Part shown: positions 1 through 10,613 of the stretch, piece after piece
How the letters are laid out: each line of letters begins with the position of its first letter
How positions within the stretch are numbered: position 1 is the first letter of the stretch
Origin: Rhabditoides inermis
Taxonomy: Eukaryota; Nematoda; Chromadorea; Rhabditida; Rhabditidae
DNA length: 64,000 nt
Reading direction: 5' to 3'
Assembly: GCA_963966185.1 (NCBI GenBank)
Contig: CAWZYM010000384.1
Span: 186,001-250,000, forward strand
The notes under the pieces: generated by a model
Seen by the model: the letters and a program-made list of their open reading frames with translations, nothing else
Databases searched by the model: none
Told to the model about the DNA's origin: nothing
Program-made: the position numbers and the translations under genes

Positions 1-112
1 CAAAATTGTCCTATTAGTTATAGGATAATCCTATCAGTTATAGGATAACGTGAACGTCACATAAAATGCAATATAATTATAATATAATATACCAATTTAT
101 GTTGTGATTCAG

Positions 113-1191
113 CTGTCGTCACATGGAGGTTCGGGCGAATGCTGAGGCGATCGCCTTCTACCAGAGTGGACTCATTGAGAATGTCATGGCCAATCAAAAG
201 TTGAAGTGGGTAGATCGTCGATTTTGTTTTATCATTTTTTTACTGGATAACAATTTTAGAATTCAGCAAACGGTTTCAGTTTCAAAACAGTGTTCGGAGG
301 GCCTGTTTGTTTTAAGTTGACGTTTCTTTTAACATCAGGGATATGAACATTTTGATAGTATTTCATTTTTCTTGCAGGTGTCTGGTGAAGACGCAGACCA
401 CGCTCGTCAAGTGGCGATTCGTTCTCGGTGAGTGTTTGTTTATTTGTTTATTCATTTATCGTTTAGTCTTTTAAGGACCGTTTATACTACACAACGCGTC
501 AACTTGACGCGCTGCGTCAAGCGTCAAAGTTGACGCCTCGCGTCAAGAATTTTGACGCCCCGCGTCAAGAACTTTGACGCCCCGCGTCAAAATTTAACGC
601 GAGGCGTCAAAAAACAAAGGAAAAGTGATGTCACTTTGTCTCAGCGCGTCAAATTTTGACGCGGGGCGTCAAAGTTTTTGACGCGGGGCGTCAAAGTTCT
701 TGACGCGAGGCGTCAACTTTGACGCTTGACGCAGCGCGTCAAGTTGACGCGTTGTGTAGTATAAACGGTCCTTTAGTTGTTTATGTTTTAATCACTGACA
801 ACTGACATACATTCATATTTTATTGCAGTTGAGTCTTTTTAAGATCATGTGACATCATCATTATTTTTCACACCTTTCAGGCTTTGTCACGTCTCTATTC
901 GACTACTTTGGCGGCATCCTCTCTTACCTCATCATTGGTCAGTGCTCTTTCATCATTCCCTTCTTTTTACAAACTTGAGATTTTGTTGACTGTTTGTTGT
1001 TTGATTGAGCCATCGTATGATACAATAATTGATTTCTCGATTTCTTGATTGTTTGCAGGCATTCCGATCTTCCTCACACACGCCTATGACCACATGAGCG
1101 GACCGGAGCTGAACGGGGTCGTGAGCAGGGTGAGTGGGGGAGAGAAGGAGGGAGAGAGAGAGAGGGAGAGAGGGAGATGAGGGGGAGAGAC

Positions 1192-1228
<37 letters not shown>

Positions 1229-2687
1229 GATACCCTCTTTCAGAACGCCTTCTTCTACCTCTACCTCATCTACTCATTCACCAACCTCATCTCTCTCAGT
1301 GAGCGACTCGGAGAGATGGCAGGAGTCACGCACAGGTCAGCTTTATGTTTTAGTTGTTTTGTGTTTTGTGTTTTGTGTTTTTAATTGGATTTTCAACTTT
1401 GTAATTGTTCAATTAATAGCGTCCACGAGTAGTGCGAGTGGTTGTGTGTGATGATGTGGTGTTTTGCAGGGTGGTGGAGCTTCTGGATGAGCTGCGTCGT
1501 CTGCACTCTGACTGCCTGGAGACGGACCGACCCCCGAGCACCGTACCCAGCTCGGTCAGTCACCAGTCACTATACTTGCGAACTGAACTTCTTAACATAC
1601 ACTTGACTTCCACAATCCATAATTCCACTTCATGCCTGTCGACGATATCGATATTGAAACGTTTTTGTAAGGGGCATTCATATCTCGAACCTTTGCGAAA
1701 GTTTGTAACCAGACAATGTGATTCCGGTTAGATGTTGAATTGAATCGTTTAATCGATTTGCATGTGACTTGGCTGACTTGTTTGTTTCAGGTGGTGGTGA
1801 TAGCTTCGGAGCAAGACGACGAGAAGACAAACACGGCAAGGACGGTGGGTTATTGATTTATCGATTCCCTTTTTATATATTAAGTAAGATCATTATGATT
1901 TCGAATATTGTGAGTATGTGCGGAAAATACTGATGAAAGTGTAGAATTTGTATGAAGTGTATTATTGATTTATTGATTGTTTTGCAGATCGAGGCCCTGC
2001 ATGGTCGACAGCTGCTATGCGAGGGAGAGGCATTCGATGAGGAGGAAGCGGAACTGCTACTTGGAGGAGAGGGAGGAGGAGCAGGGGGTGAGTGGAGGGA
2101 GAGGAGAGGGATAAGGGGCGAGAGGAGAGAAAGAGAGAGAGAGAGATCTCCCTCTTTGCAGACGAATGGCAGGACGACGGCGTCGCTCTTACCCTCGACT
2201 CCTGTTCCATCGCCAACCCCAGCGACAGCCACCAGATTCTCGTCAACTGTAAGTGTGATTATTGATTTATTGATTGACATTGAATTAGTCATTACCATAG
2301 TATTGGTTCGAACAAGAGTCGTTGACATGAATCCATTGATTGATGTTTTGCCCCTTTGCAGGTCTGTCTCTGCAGATAGTGCAGGGTTCGTCTCTCCTCA
2401 TCACGGGCGACAGTGGCTGTGGCAAGACCAGTCTCCTCCGCATGTTCGCTGGACTATGGCACTCATGCGCCGGTACGTTGATCAGTTGTTGCTTGGTTGC
2501 TTGCTTGCTGTTGTGTGTATTTTAGTAGATGTATCAACTCTCCGTGTATTGAACGAAAATGATTGTCGTGAGATATTGCGGGTTTGAAACGTATTATTGT
2601 CGTGTTTTAGGCAAAATGTCCCGTCACTGGAAGGTGCGTCCGTCTAACATGATGTTCCTCTCACAGAAGCCGTACTTCCCGGGGGGA

Positions 2688-2729
<42 letters not shown>

Positions 2730-3285
2730 GAGGGGGGAGGTACGAAGGAAGGAAAAATATGCAACTAGTGAGAGAGTAGTAGATAGATTGTATTTCTTTC
2801 AGGCACCACCCTCCGCCAGCAAATGGTGTATCCAATGAAGGCTCTCCCGATCGAGAAGGGTGAGCGGATTATTGATTGCATATTGATATAGGTATTTATC
2901 ATGATTGAGTGAGAGTTTCTTATTAGGAAATGCATCTGTCAATGGCGGAAGATATTTAAAAAAAAACTTTCTGAAATGTCATTGAAGAGTAAAAGTTGTA
3001 GAGCGTACCAAAAATGAATATGTTTCACGAGTATGATATATATTCTCTACCGATGAGTGTTTGACAATAAGCGACCGGAGTTGCAAAACTATTAAAGTAC
3101 GTGCTAGAATTATTCACACTTCTCATTTTGCAGTCTGTCTGACTTGGAATTGTGATTGTTGCAGACATCTCGCGTCTTTCTTCCATTCTGGAACAAGTAA
3201 AGTTGGAACATTTGATAGAGAGGTGTGGCGGATTCGACGCCCCTGTCGACTGGGACTGGTGAGGAGAGAGGGGGAGAGTGAGGAA

Positions 3286-3321
<36 letters not shown>

Positions 3322-3687
3322 ACTCCCTTTTAGGTCGGAGGTTCTGTCTGGTGGCGAGGCGCAGCGACTGTGTCTCGCCAGACTTCTCTACGCCCGACCC
3401 AGGATAGCATTCCTCGATGAGAGCACTAGGTTTGTTTGTTTGTTTGTTTGTTTGTTGTTTGTTTGTACTTATTATCTGTTTGTTTGTTTCTACCCTTGTC
3501 TTTTTCAGTGCTATCGGATTCGAGATGGAGATGACACTGTACAAGGCATTGCAAGAGGTGAGAGAGAGGAAGAAAAAGAAAAGGAAAGAGAGAGAAATGT
3601 TATTTTCAGGAGAAGATCACGTGTGTATCAATTGGACACCGATACTCACTCAAGCAATTCCACGATGTAGAACTCAAGCTGTCAGGT

Positions 3688-3726
<39 letters not shown>

Positions 3727-3862
3727 GAAGAGACACGATGGGAGAGAGAGATACGATGGGTCTTTAGGCCACGGAGACTGGACGTTGTGCGACATTGACG
3801 CTGCTTCGATCATCAGCCGGACACAAAGTATTCTCGGCACGGATACGGTACTCAGCATGTGA
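113..3862 (+). CDS. abcd4: ABCD4-type ABC half-transporter, C-terminal part (5' end outside window)
   Basis: Seventeen exons: 113-205, 378-427, 881-937, 1059-1129, 1244-1335, 1470-1554, 1791-1844, 1988-2087, 2162-2248, 2362-2472, 2611-2688, 2803-2859, 3165-3258, 3334-3429, 3509-3557, 3610-3685, 3768-3862. Phase closes through all of them to a TGA, giving about 445 residues. The order follows animal ABCD4: an [10 protein letters not shown] segment like the RVNAEPAAFY of human ABCD4, then membrane segments ([18 protein letters not shown]), then the nucleotide-binding domain. The domain shows Walker [11 protein letters not shown]-loop SQKPYF, signature LSGGEAQR, Walker B IAFLDES and H-loop GHR, so it should hydrolyse ATP. 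Members of this family form homodimers that move cobalamin out of lysosomes with an LMBD1 partner; that role is inferred from the family. A canonical LSGGE signature replaces the LSPGE of human ABCD4, and Walker B ends DES rather than DEA. AATAAA occurs near 4264. Confidence 0.9.
474..772. mobile_element. 299-bp palindromic MITE (Harbinger-like TSD) in an ABCD4 intron
   Basis: The element is almost one long inverted repeat. The left end AGGACCGTTTATACTAC is the exact reverse complement of the right end, and the two halves stay paired inward through runs of GACGC/GCGTC units. TTA at 471-473 and TTA at 773-775 flank it, which fits the 3-bp TWA target duplication of PIF/Harbinger elements. There is no coding capacity. 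It lies wholly inside the intron 428-880. Confidence 0.85.
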
Positions 3863-4692
3863 TACCGTACCCCTCGTCTCATCTACTGTACTCCTCTCAC
3901 CTCATCTACGATATCCCATCTTGCACCCATGCACACCCGCCACGCACACTTGTCATACAGGGTCAGTTGTCCGAATCGATCGATTATTTCCACATTCAAA
4001 TTGTATTGTTGTCAGTTCTTGCGTCAGCTTTACTAATATTCGTTGTTGATTATTGAGTGATATGATCGGCTCGCCTCCTGCCCCCAGGGCATCCCGGGCT
4101 CCCAAATCGGACCCCACGTCTTCCAAAGTGGCGCCCGAATCGGTCTCCCGCTTGACCCGGTCCTGATTTGTCAGGTGCTGTGCACTCCTTTCATTTTCAC
4201 ATTTGTACCCATTTTGCATTTTTTTGTATTTCAACCGAATCGAAACGAGTATTATATACTGTATGAATAAATAAGTTGTAAGTTTGTGATTGCTATTCAT
4301 GGAATCATGGGAATCTAATATTGTCTATCAAACTCATACGCTTTCTTCTAGGGAGGGAGCCACGGAAACGGCCTTGTGGTGCGAGAATGTTGGACATCTT
4401 CTAGACATTGAAGCACGTAGACAGTGCGAGTGAGAAAGAGGAAAAGGCAGGGAAGGGAGAGAAAAGCTACAGTTTACTTTGCTGGCAAGGGATGGATGGA
4501 GGGAGCGAGCTACGCGAGTGATGGAGAGGGCGACTTGCGGCGGTTGTGGCGGATAGATTGCATGGGAAGCGTCTCGCGTAGCTGCTGGTCCATCCAGCGT
4601 AAACAAAACGTGATTTGCGTATATGATTTGTTATTGTTCATTCACCCATCTGAAAACGACGGATTGGAAAGGCGTCATTTTGTAAATGACCA
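3863..4692. other. Intergenic stretch with one GC-rich exon-like block
   Basis: Between the ABCD4-like stop and the kinase start I see no confident gene. Positions 4088-4173 are GC-rich, follow CCCCCAG and are followed by a GTGCTG donor. They are open on both strands: one plus frame ends in a stop (SKVAPESVSRLTRS), another stays open, and the minus frame reads DRVKRETDSGATLED. It could be an alternative exon of either neighbour. I cannot place it. Confidence 0.3.
4351..4495 (-). pseudogene. Duplicated, broken copy of the 5' end of the BAR-protein gene
   Basis: This block repeats the start-codon region and upstream flank of the BAR gene at about 9384-9520, in the same orientation. Both contain the minus-strand segment coding HHKAVSVAPSL and the same upstream pieces, including GGCAAGGG. 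In this copy a few bases after the ATG are lost, so the frame is broken, and the similarity stops after about 20 codons. It sits about 200 bp upstream of the kinase start, so it may now act as promoter or 5' leader for that gene. Confidence 0.75.
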
Positions 4693-6607
4693 ATGTCGGA
4701 GGAGGCGGCGCCGGTGGTAATGGAGGTGAGATGCGGGGCAAGGACATACACTATCCATTAGTGTTGGGCAAAATCCTAATCCGAGTTGGATTTTGGATTT
4801 TGGATTAATCAAAATCCCAGATATTCAGGGTTTTGGATTTTGGATTAATCCGTAATCCAAAATTGTGGATTTCGGGTTTTGGATTAACCCAAAATCCAAA
4901 TTTTGGATTTTGGTTTTCAGATTAATCCAAACTTTGGATTTTGGATTAATCCAAGTTTTACATTGTCTTTTTGGCATCTTTATGCCTTACTAATAGTATA
5001 ATTTGGTGTTTTTGATGTTTCTGTAAAGTTACAAAGGCGCCGTTATAGATTAAAAGCTCAAATAAAGTGAAATTTCATCATTTAAAACAACATTATTTTA
5101 ACAATTTGTAAACGAGTAGATTAATCCAAAATCCAAAACCCGGATTTCTGGATTTTGGATTTTGGATTAATCCAAATCCCCAAAAAACTGGATTTTGGAT
5201 TTCGGATTAATCTGAAATCCGAAATTTCTAAGATTTTGGATTAAGATTCGGATTAATCCGATTAATCCGATTAATCCACGATTAATCCAAATTTGGATTA
5301 ATCCTGCCCAACACTACTATCCATCATTCAACAGGCACGCGAGTCCGAGTCGACTGAAGATGTGAGCGGAAAGAAGTTCACTCTGCAGGATTTCGAAGTC
5401 GGACGGTGGCTCGGCAAGGTCAGTTAGTCGTACGTCATGGATTCATATGGTCAATGTGCGTTGTAGGGCAAATTCGGCACTGTGGTGGTGGCCATGGAGA
5501 AGGAATCGAAGTTCATCGTCGCCTTGAAGGTAGTATCCTTTCTGCTTTGATCTTCTTATCGCATAGTCAGTTAGATGTTGAACAAGAGGGATCTGCAGAG
5601 GGGGAGGGTCGAGTTGCAGGTGAAGAGGGAGATCGAGATCCAGTACCACCTCAGGTCAGCCCTCCTCTTCTTTCCACTCACGCATTGACGTAGGCATCCG
5701 AACATCCTGCGTCTATACTGCTTCTTCCACGACGACGATAGGGTGTACGTCGTGTTGGAGTATGCCAAGGACGGAGCTCTGTCGGAGATGCTCAAGTCAA
5801 AGGGAGGAAAGCTCGAGGAGAAGGTGGTGACCAAGTGAGTGCGCATCCGACGACACAATCCAATGTGACTGCATTGAGGCTGATGGCGCAGTTGATGGAT
5901 GCCGTCTCCTATTGCCACAAGATGAAGGTGATCCACAGAGACGTAAAGGTACACTTCACTCGGCTAGTTTTTGCGGGGGTTACGGTATTCAACCTAGCCC
6001 GAGAACATCCTGCTCGACGCTCGGGGGGACGTGAAGCTCACCGAGTTCGTATGGTCCGTCGTCTCCGATGTGAGTACTGACCGTGCACAGTTGGATGGTG
6101 GTTGTGTGTAGGGCACCAAGCGCGACACCCTGTGTGGAACCATGGACTACCTCCCGCCTGAGATGTTCGAGAGTGGGTTCCACAACGAGAAGGTGCGGAG
6201 TGTAGGTGTGGTGTGTGTATGAGAAGAGTGTGTAGGTGGACCACTGGTCGTGTGGTGTGCTGATGTACGAGTGCATCGTCGGCCAAGCGCCCTTCTGCAA
6301 CCGCGATCGGACACTCACCTTCGCCGCCATCAATGCGGACAACTTCGACATTCCGGCCAGCGTGTCCGAGGGGGCGTGTGTTCTCATCCGTGGGCTCATC
6401 CAGATGGACCCCGCCCAGCGCATGCCCTTCAAGCAGGTACACTATGGATACCAGTCCTTGTACTCCATTGTATTGCAGGCACTCGTTTAGCCATGGATCG
6501 TCGACAATATTTGCGACAACACCACCACCCCCGGATCTGACGAGACTTCCCCCCGCCCCCCCCCCCCCGTGACTATGAGGTCGTCGTTGAGTAGAGATCA
6601 CAATTAA
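4693..6607 (+). CDS. Aurora-family Ser/Thr kinase-like protein with altered DFG motif
   Basis: Ten exons: 4693-4725, 5335-5418, 5467-5529, 5575-5654, 5694-5834, 5879-5948, 5998-6069, 6112-6192, 6236-6436, 6491-6607. They join in phase to 313 aa, close to nematode Aurora B length. Visible motifs: glycine loop GKGKFG (38-43), VALK lysine K60, alpha-C glutamate E79 in KREIEIQ, HRDVKPEN (153-160), activation loop [16 protein letters not shown] and a terminal PWIVDN. The activation-loop threonine is kept. The DFG motif reads EFV (173-175), so the metal-binding Asp is Glu and the Gly is Val. Auroras drive chromosome segregation, spindle assembly and cytokinesis. With this change the protein may be a weak kinase, a pseudokinase or a divergent paralogue. 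Introns 2-9 are 39-54 bp. Intron 1 holds a hAT MITE. The start MSEEAAPVV was chosen because it is the only upstream ATG exon in phase. Confidence 0.88.
4759..5316. mobile_element. 558-bp hAT-type MITE in intron 1 of the Aurora-like gene
   Basis: The ends are perfect 12-bp inverted repeats, TAGTGTTGGGCA on the left and TGCCCAACACTA on the right. An exact 8-bp direct repeat, CTATCCAT, flanks them at 4751-4758 and 5317-5324, which is the target-site signature of the hAT superfamily. The interior is built from many copies of the palindrome GGATTAATCC and its variants, with no ORF. It is non-autonomous. The duplication is still perfect, so the insertion looks fairly recent. Confidence 0.92.
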
Positions 6608-6719
6608 AATATACATTCTTAAAGACCTTAAAGTATGATATTGTCTTAAAATTGTAATTGACTTATGAGTTGATAAATGATTAAACACCCGTTCCTGTGC
6701 ACTTCTCAATGTTGTCAAT

Positions 6720-6975
6720 TATCGATTGATATCGATTAGTTTTTTTAGCCGGTTGAATCCGGGGTCATCCAAGTCGAGAACAAGATGGGGTATGGGGTTC
6801 TTGGATAACGACAACGTCATCAGAGAGAGTTGGATTGGGTGGCGTCGGACGTTTTGAATTCCGTTCTCGAGTTCGTAGATGGTGCTGTGACGCCTACTGG
6901 CTACCATCGTAGTGGATTACCACATGGGCTGGTTAAATTTAACAAGAATGGTTGACTCCGAGGGGGATCGAACCA
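6720..6975 (-). repeat. Retroelement-like fragment (RRxSTIYE family), copy 1
   Basis: The minus strand encodes MVASRRHSTIYE and about 50 further residues ending in a GFNRLKK motif. It matches, with scattered changes, the plus-strand block near 44088-44460, and shared sequence begins upstream of the ATG at a TCGGAGTCAACCATT segment. This copy is cut off where the other continues into an AQDRVKWSELV tail. Two dispersed degenerate copies indicate a repeat rather than a host gene. Confidence 0.6.
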
Positions 6976-6977
6976 GC

Positions 6978-7551
6978 GAAGGAAGTGCACATGGTAGTAG
7001 CTGCTCCGGAAGGAGCTACACTACTAAGGGAAGGAGTTGCACTTGAACTATTTTAGTAGTGTCGAAACATAGCATAAGTATGCATATCTTATCTTTATGA
7101 TGTATTGTATGTTCACAATATCATATACAAAGAAGTTCTATTACTACAGCCTTCTAGAAATGAATAATAAGATAAAGATATTATGCCAGTAGACATAAGG
7201 GTGTAGGCACGGAAACAGTACATTGATCAGCCTACATGAGTAGTGCGATGTGTCTTTCGCAAATTACAGTATCATCAGCTGTATGATCTTTGTTAGTACC
7301 ATAAAAGTGCATCAATCCTCGATATGAGCTGAACATCAGATCACTAGTAAATGCAGATCTCCGGCTGGTACATTTTCATGCTACTGTATTCGATCCAATA
7401 CGGTCGAAAACACCCTTCTGTGCCAAACATTGTGCAAAAATGGTATTCTTTTACTAAACTGATCAACGTGCAACTCCTTCCTCATGCGGTGCAACTCCTG
7501 CATGAGCAGCTCCTTCCTAGCCCAGCAGCTCATTCCATGTGCATTTCCTTC
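6978..7551. mobile_element. Inverted-repeat MITE, copy A
   Basis: The left end GAAGGAAGTGCACATGG pairs with CCATGTGCATTTCCTTC at the right end (one mismatch). Nested inside are further inverted blocks (GCTGCTCCGGAAGGAGC near the left, GAGCAGCTCCTTCC near the right). A second copy with the same order lies at 22632-23160. No coding capacity. Superfamily not identified. Confidence 0.75.
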
Positions 7552-7832
7552 CTACTATCTCCACTGTGCCGCGCCCCCGTCAAAGCAAATGTCAAAACAA
7601 GGCACAAGGAGAGAGAAGAACTATATAGACGTCAGCACTGAACCACAACCACAAATATTTTGTGAAATTTATTGGTTCATAGTTCATAAACTACATAGTG
7701 TTGGTCACAAAACGTCGAGCCATTTAAAACTTTATTCACACATGTTACACAATTAATAATTTTAAGCGATTCTGTTTGGAAATCAATATCGTCGAAGAAA
7801 TGTAAGTGGTAAGATTGTTAAAAAGAGAGATT

Positions 7833-9434
7833 TTAGACAGGCTTGATAGTCTTTGCAGTCACGTCGTAGTACCTAATAAGAATGCAATCTCTCTGTCCCC
7901 CCCCCCCCTCTCTCTCTTACCTCGCGAACTCGAGACACAGATCTCCGATCTCCTTGAGATGCTGCTCCTTGTGTTGTGGCAGCGTGTCCAACAGACCCGA
8001 CACCTGAAATGACGTCGTCAAGGGGCGGAGCCGCGAGAGGCAGAGCTAACCTTCTTGAGTTGCTCGTCAAAGTCGAGCACACACTTGTCGTACTCTTTCG
8101 ACTTGATCTCGATCAGCTTAAATGAAATTATCTCCTTCATTTTCCCTCTTTCTCTCCCCTCCTTCTTCTGCCCCCTTTCTCCTTTTCCTTCTCCTCTCTA
8201 TCCGTCTCTGTCGCCCTCTCACCTGAGGCTCCTTGCTTGTCTTCAGTTCGTGCTTGGCGAAGTCCATCTCATGTCTCCTTTTGTTCAACTCTTAATTCAA
8301 AGTACAGTATTTAATGCCTGCAACAGAACCCGGCAGCATACGGTATTCTTAAACCACCGACAGTATCCCAACATTGCATTTACAGTACCCCATACCGTAC
8401 CCTTCCTCTCGATCGCAATGTTCCAGTAGGTGACGTTGATGAATGTGCGAATGTGATGGAGGGAGGCCCTCGCTCGGTGGTAGAACTCCCTGAGTGGGCG
8501 GAGCTTAGAGGGGCGTAGCCAAGACTCACCTGTGCTGCACTCCCAGCTGCATGAACGTCTCCACGTAGTGCTTGTTGTGCTGAAACAAGCGATCAATCGA
8601 TACTTGATCGATACTCTCTACCTTGTACTCTGCGAATCCTCCCTCCTGGAGAGTGTAGGCAGTCTGCTCGAATACATCCATGTGCGGGGGAGGGGCCACC
8701 TGATTATCAGTAGTAAATGTTTTGTAACAAAAACATTTGTCGATTATGTTAATCGAAGCATCACACTCTTTTGTTCTTTTTACCTCCATCTTCTCTATTT
8801 TGATGTAAGTGGTGTTCTCCTGAATAGCCTCCACCAAGCGATCCGCCAACTCGTCCAGAGTAGTCTGAAAATCAATCGATAATCAATCGATAATCAATCG
8901 ATCGAATGCCTTGTAGTTGTCGATCTGCTCAAACGCTGCAATCAGCTCCTGGAAAAGCATAATCAATCGACAATCAATCGATATCGATCGATACCTTGGA
9001 GTAGTGAGTCTTCTCCACAGCGCCCACGGCTTCCTTCACTTTGTGAAACATCTTGCGAAACTGAAAAAAAGTAATCCAAATACCGTATCATCCAATTCTA
9101 CCGTTTCTGTTCAGTACCCACATATACAGTATCCCTTGGTCATCTACCGTATACCTTGTGTTCCTTATGATGATGTTGCGGATCAATCACTCCCTTTCCT
9201 TTCGGCATCGCAACCCCATCTCTCTTCAGCAAAGAAGACGACGTTGTTGTCGTTGAAATGGACCTACGGACGGTACTGTACCTACAGTATATTCGGTTGG
9301 ATACAGTACATTCCGGGGGGCGTGGCCGCGGTGGGCGGAGCCGAGTGGACAGTGGAGAGAGGCGCCTGTGTGGGTGCGGAAGGGAGGGAGGGAGCCACGG
9401 AAACGGCCTTGTGGTGCGAAGGATTGTTGGACAT
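7833..9434 (-). CDS. BAR-domain membrane-curvature protein
   Basis: Twelve exons on the minus strand, 5' to 3': 9310-9434, 9155-9263, 8995-9060, 8910-8948, 8784-8864, 8622-8699, 8530-8579, 8401-8489, 8223-8290, 8051-8116, 7921-8003, 7833-7872. They join in phase to 297 aa. Residues 1-78 are low-complexity Ser/Pro/Thr/His. The rest is a helical BAR-type domain: KMFHKVKEAVGAVEKTHY, ELNKRRHEMDFAKHELKT, EYDKCVLDFDEQLKK and a closing CLEFARYYD. BAR dimers bind and bend membranes in endocytosis and vesicle traffic. I see no SH3 or PX domain, and endophilin-like or BAR_2-type membership is my best guess. The intron after 8910-8948 appears to start with GC, not GT. The 5' end is duplicated at 4351-4495. 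Confidence 0.85.
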
Positions 9435-10028
9435 CTTCTAGAAATAGAAGGAGTGAGAGGGAGAGGGAACGAGGGGGGGGGAGTAGAGCTGCAGGTTACC
9501 TTCCTCGGTGGCAAGGGCGAATCTCGCTTAGACATTGAAAATGTAAGAAATGAAAGTGGTTAGAAAAGGAATGGATCGGTCATACGACAAAAAGGGGCGT
9601 GGCTAAGCTAATCGATAATTTGGAATGCTAGTTTTTGCAAATGATCTCCCGACGTCTTAAATGCTGTGACCAAGCTTTTACCGCTGATGGACCGATGACA
9701 AACGCGGTTGGACCGAAATTATAGTGGGTGGGCAAATCAGATCGGAAAGCGCAAAATACATGAGTGTTTAGTGTCCGCATAAATGTGTATTTAGTGTACG
9801 ATCGGACGGGAAAGTTTTCCTACTGGCAGAGCGGCGGAACTAAAAAATTCTCGAACTGTGTATTACTGTAACAAATTCGATTCAACTCATTTTCAACTCA
9901 CCCCGTACAAATCAACGTATAATCACAAGGGTGGTGAGAACACGTTCTCTAACACACTACACACATAATATTGCGTGTTTTGATTATGTTTTTTCTGCTT
10001 CTCTAGTTTTTTTTTCATCAGATTTGTT

Positions 10029-10230
10029 ATTTGCGCGCTCCAGTTGTAATCGCGCTCGCTGTCTGGCGCTCTCTCACAGCCGCGTTTTCTTTCGTAGATG
10101 ACACAAACCCGGTGCGAATAGCGCAATGCTGGCTTTCAAGAACGGAGCGTTCACGAAATGCGTTGGTTTTTAACCCAGTATCTCAAGGTACGCCTAGAGT
10201 TCTGACCTGAGTTCGCTCAGTGTCATACAC
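10029..10230 (-). repeat. About 200-bp dispersed repeat, copy 1
   Basis: This block is the near-exact reverse complement of 20331-20532. Shared landmarks are TGTCATACAC, the GGTACGCCTAGAG segment and the GCGCGCTCCAGTTG end. It is too similar to be old, and its boundaries are sharp on both sides. No coding or tRNA-like signal was seen. Confidence 0.8.
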
Positions 10231-10543
10231 TTTCCCTTCTCACTCAGTATTTCTTCCTCTTTCCTATATAACAGCGTTCGAAGAAGGCGTCAGAAAATGC
10301 GGGCGTGTGTGGGAGAGAGGGGATAAGAAGAGAATAGGAAGTATGGTTTTTACGTCTCCCTTGTTCTGAGTTCTTAATTCTGTTCTGTTCCAGAAATTCC
10401 GACTTTCTTCCCTCCTCTACTTTCCATATCTCCTTAACTTAAAAACGAATTTGCAAATATTACGAAATGCAGAGTTTGTCGCATGCACAACAATACTATT
10501 TTTTCTAAATTCTGATCATAATTACTTCCTTTTTAGGTGCGTG

Positions 10544-10545
<2 letters not shown>

Positions 10546-10608
<63 letters not shown>
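10546..10608. repeat. (AT)n microsatellite
   Basis: About 60 bp of perfect AT dinucleotide repeat. A second array of about 40 bp lies at 11016-11056 and a short one at about 45005-45030. Confidence 0.98.

Positions 10609-10613
<5 letters not shown>

Noticed and set aside
481..770. Regular short repeats resembling a CRISPR array
   Set aside because: The repeats are halves of one large palindrome with transposon-type ends in a eukaryotic intron.
3768..3862. Possible read-through of the ABCD4-like gene into the GC-rich block at 4088
   Set aside because: The last exon ends at a proper stop at the family's usual C-terminal position, so an extension is not needed.
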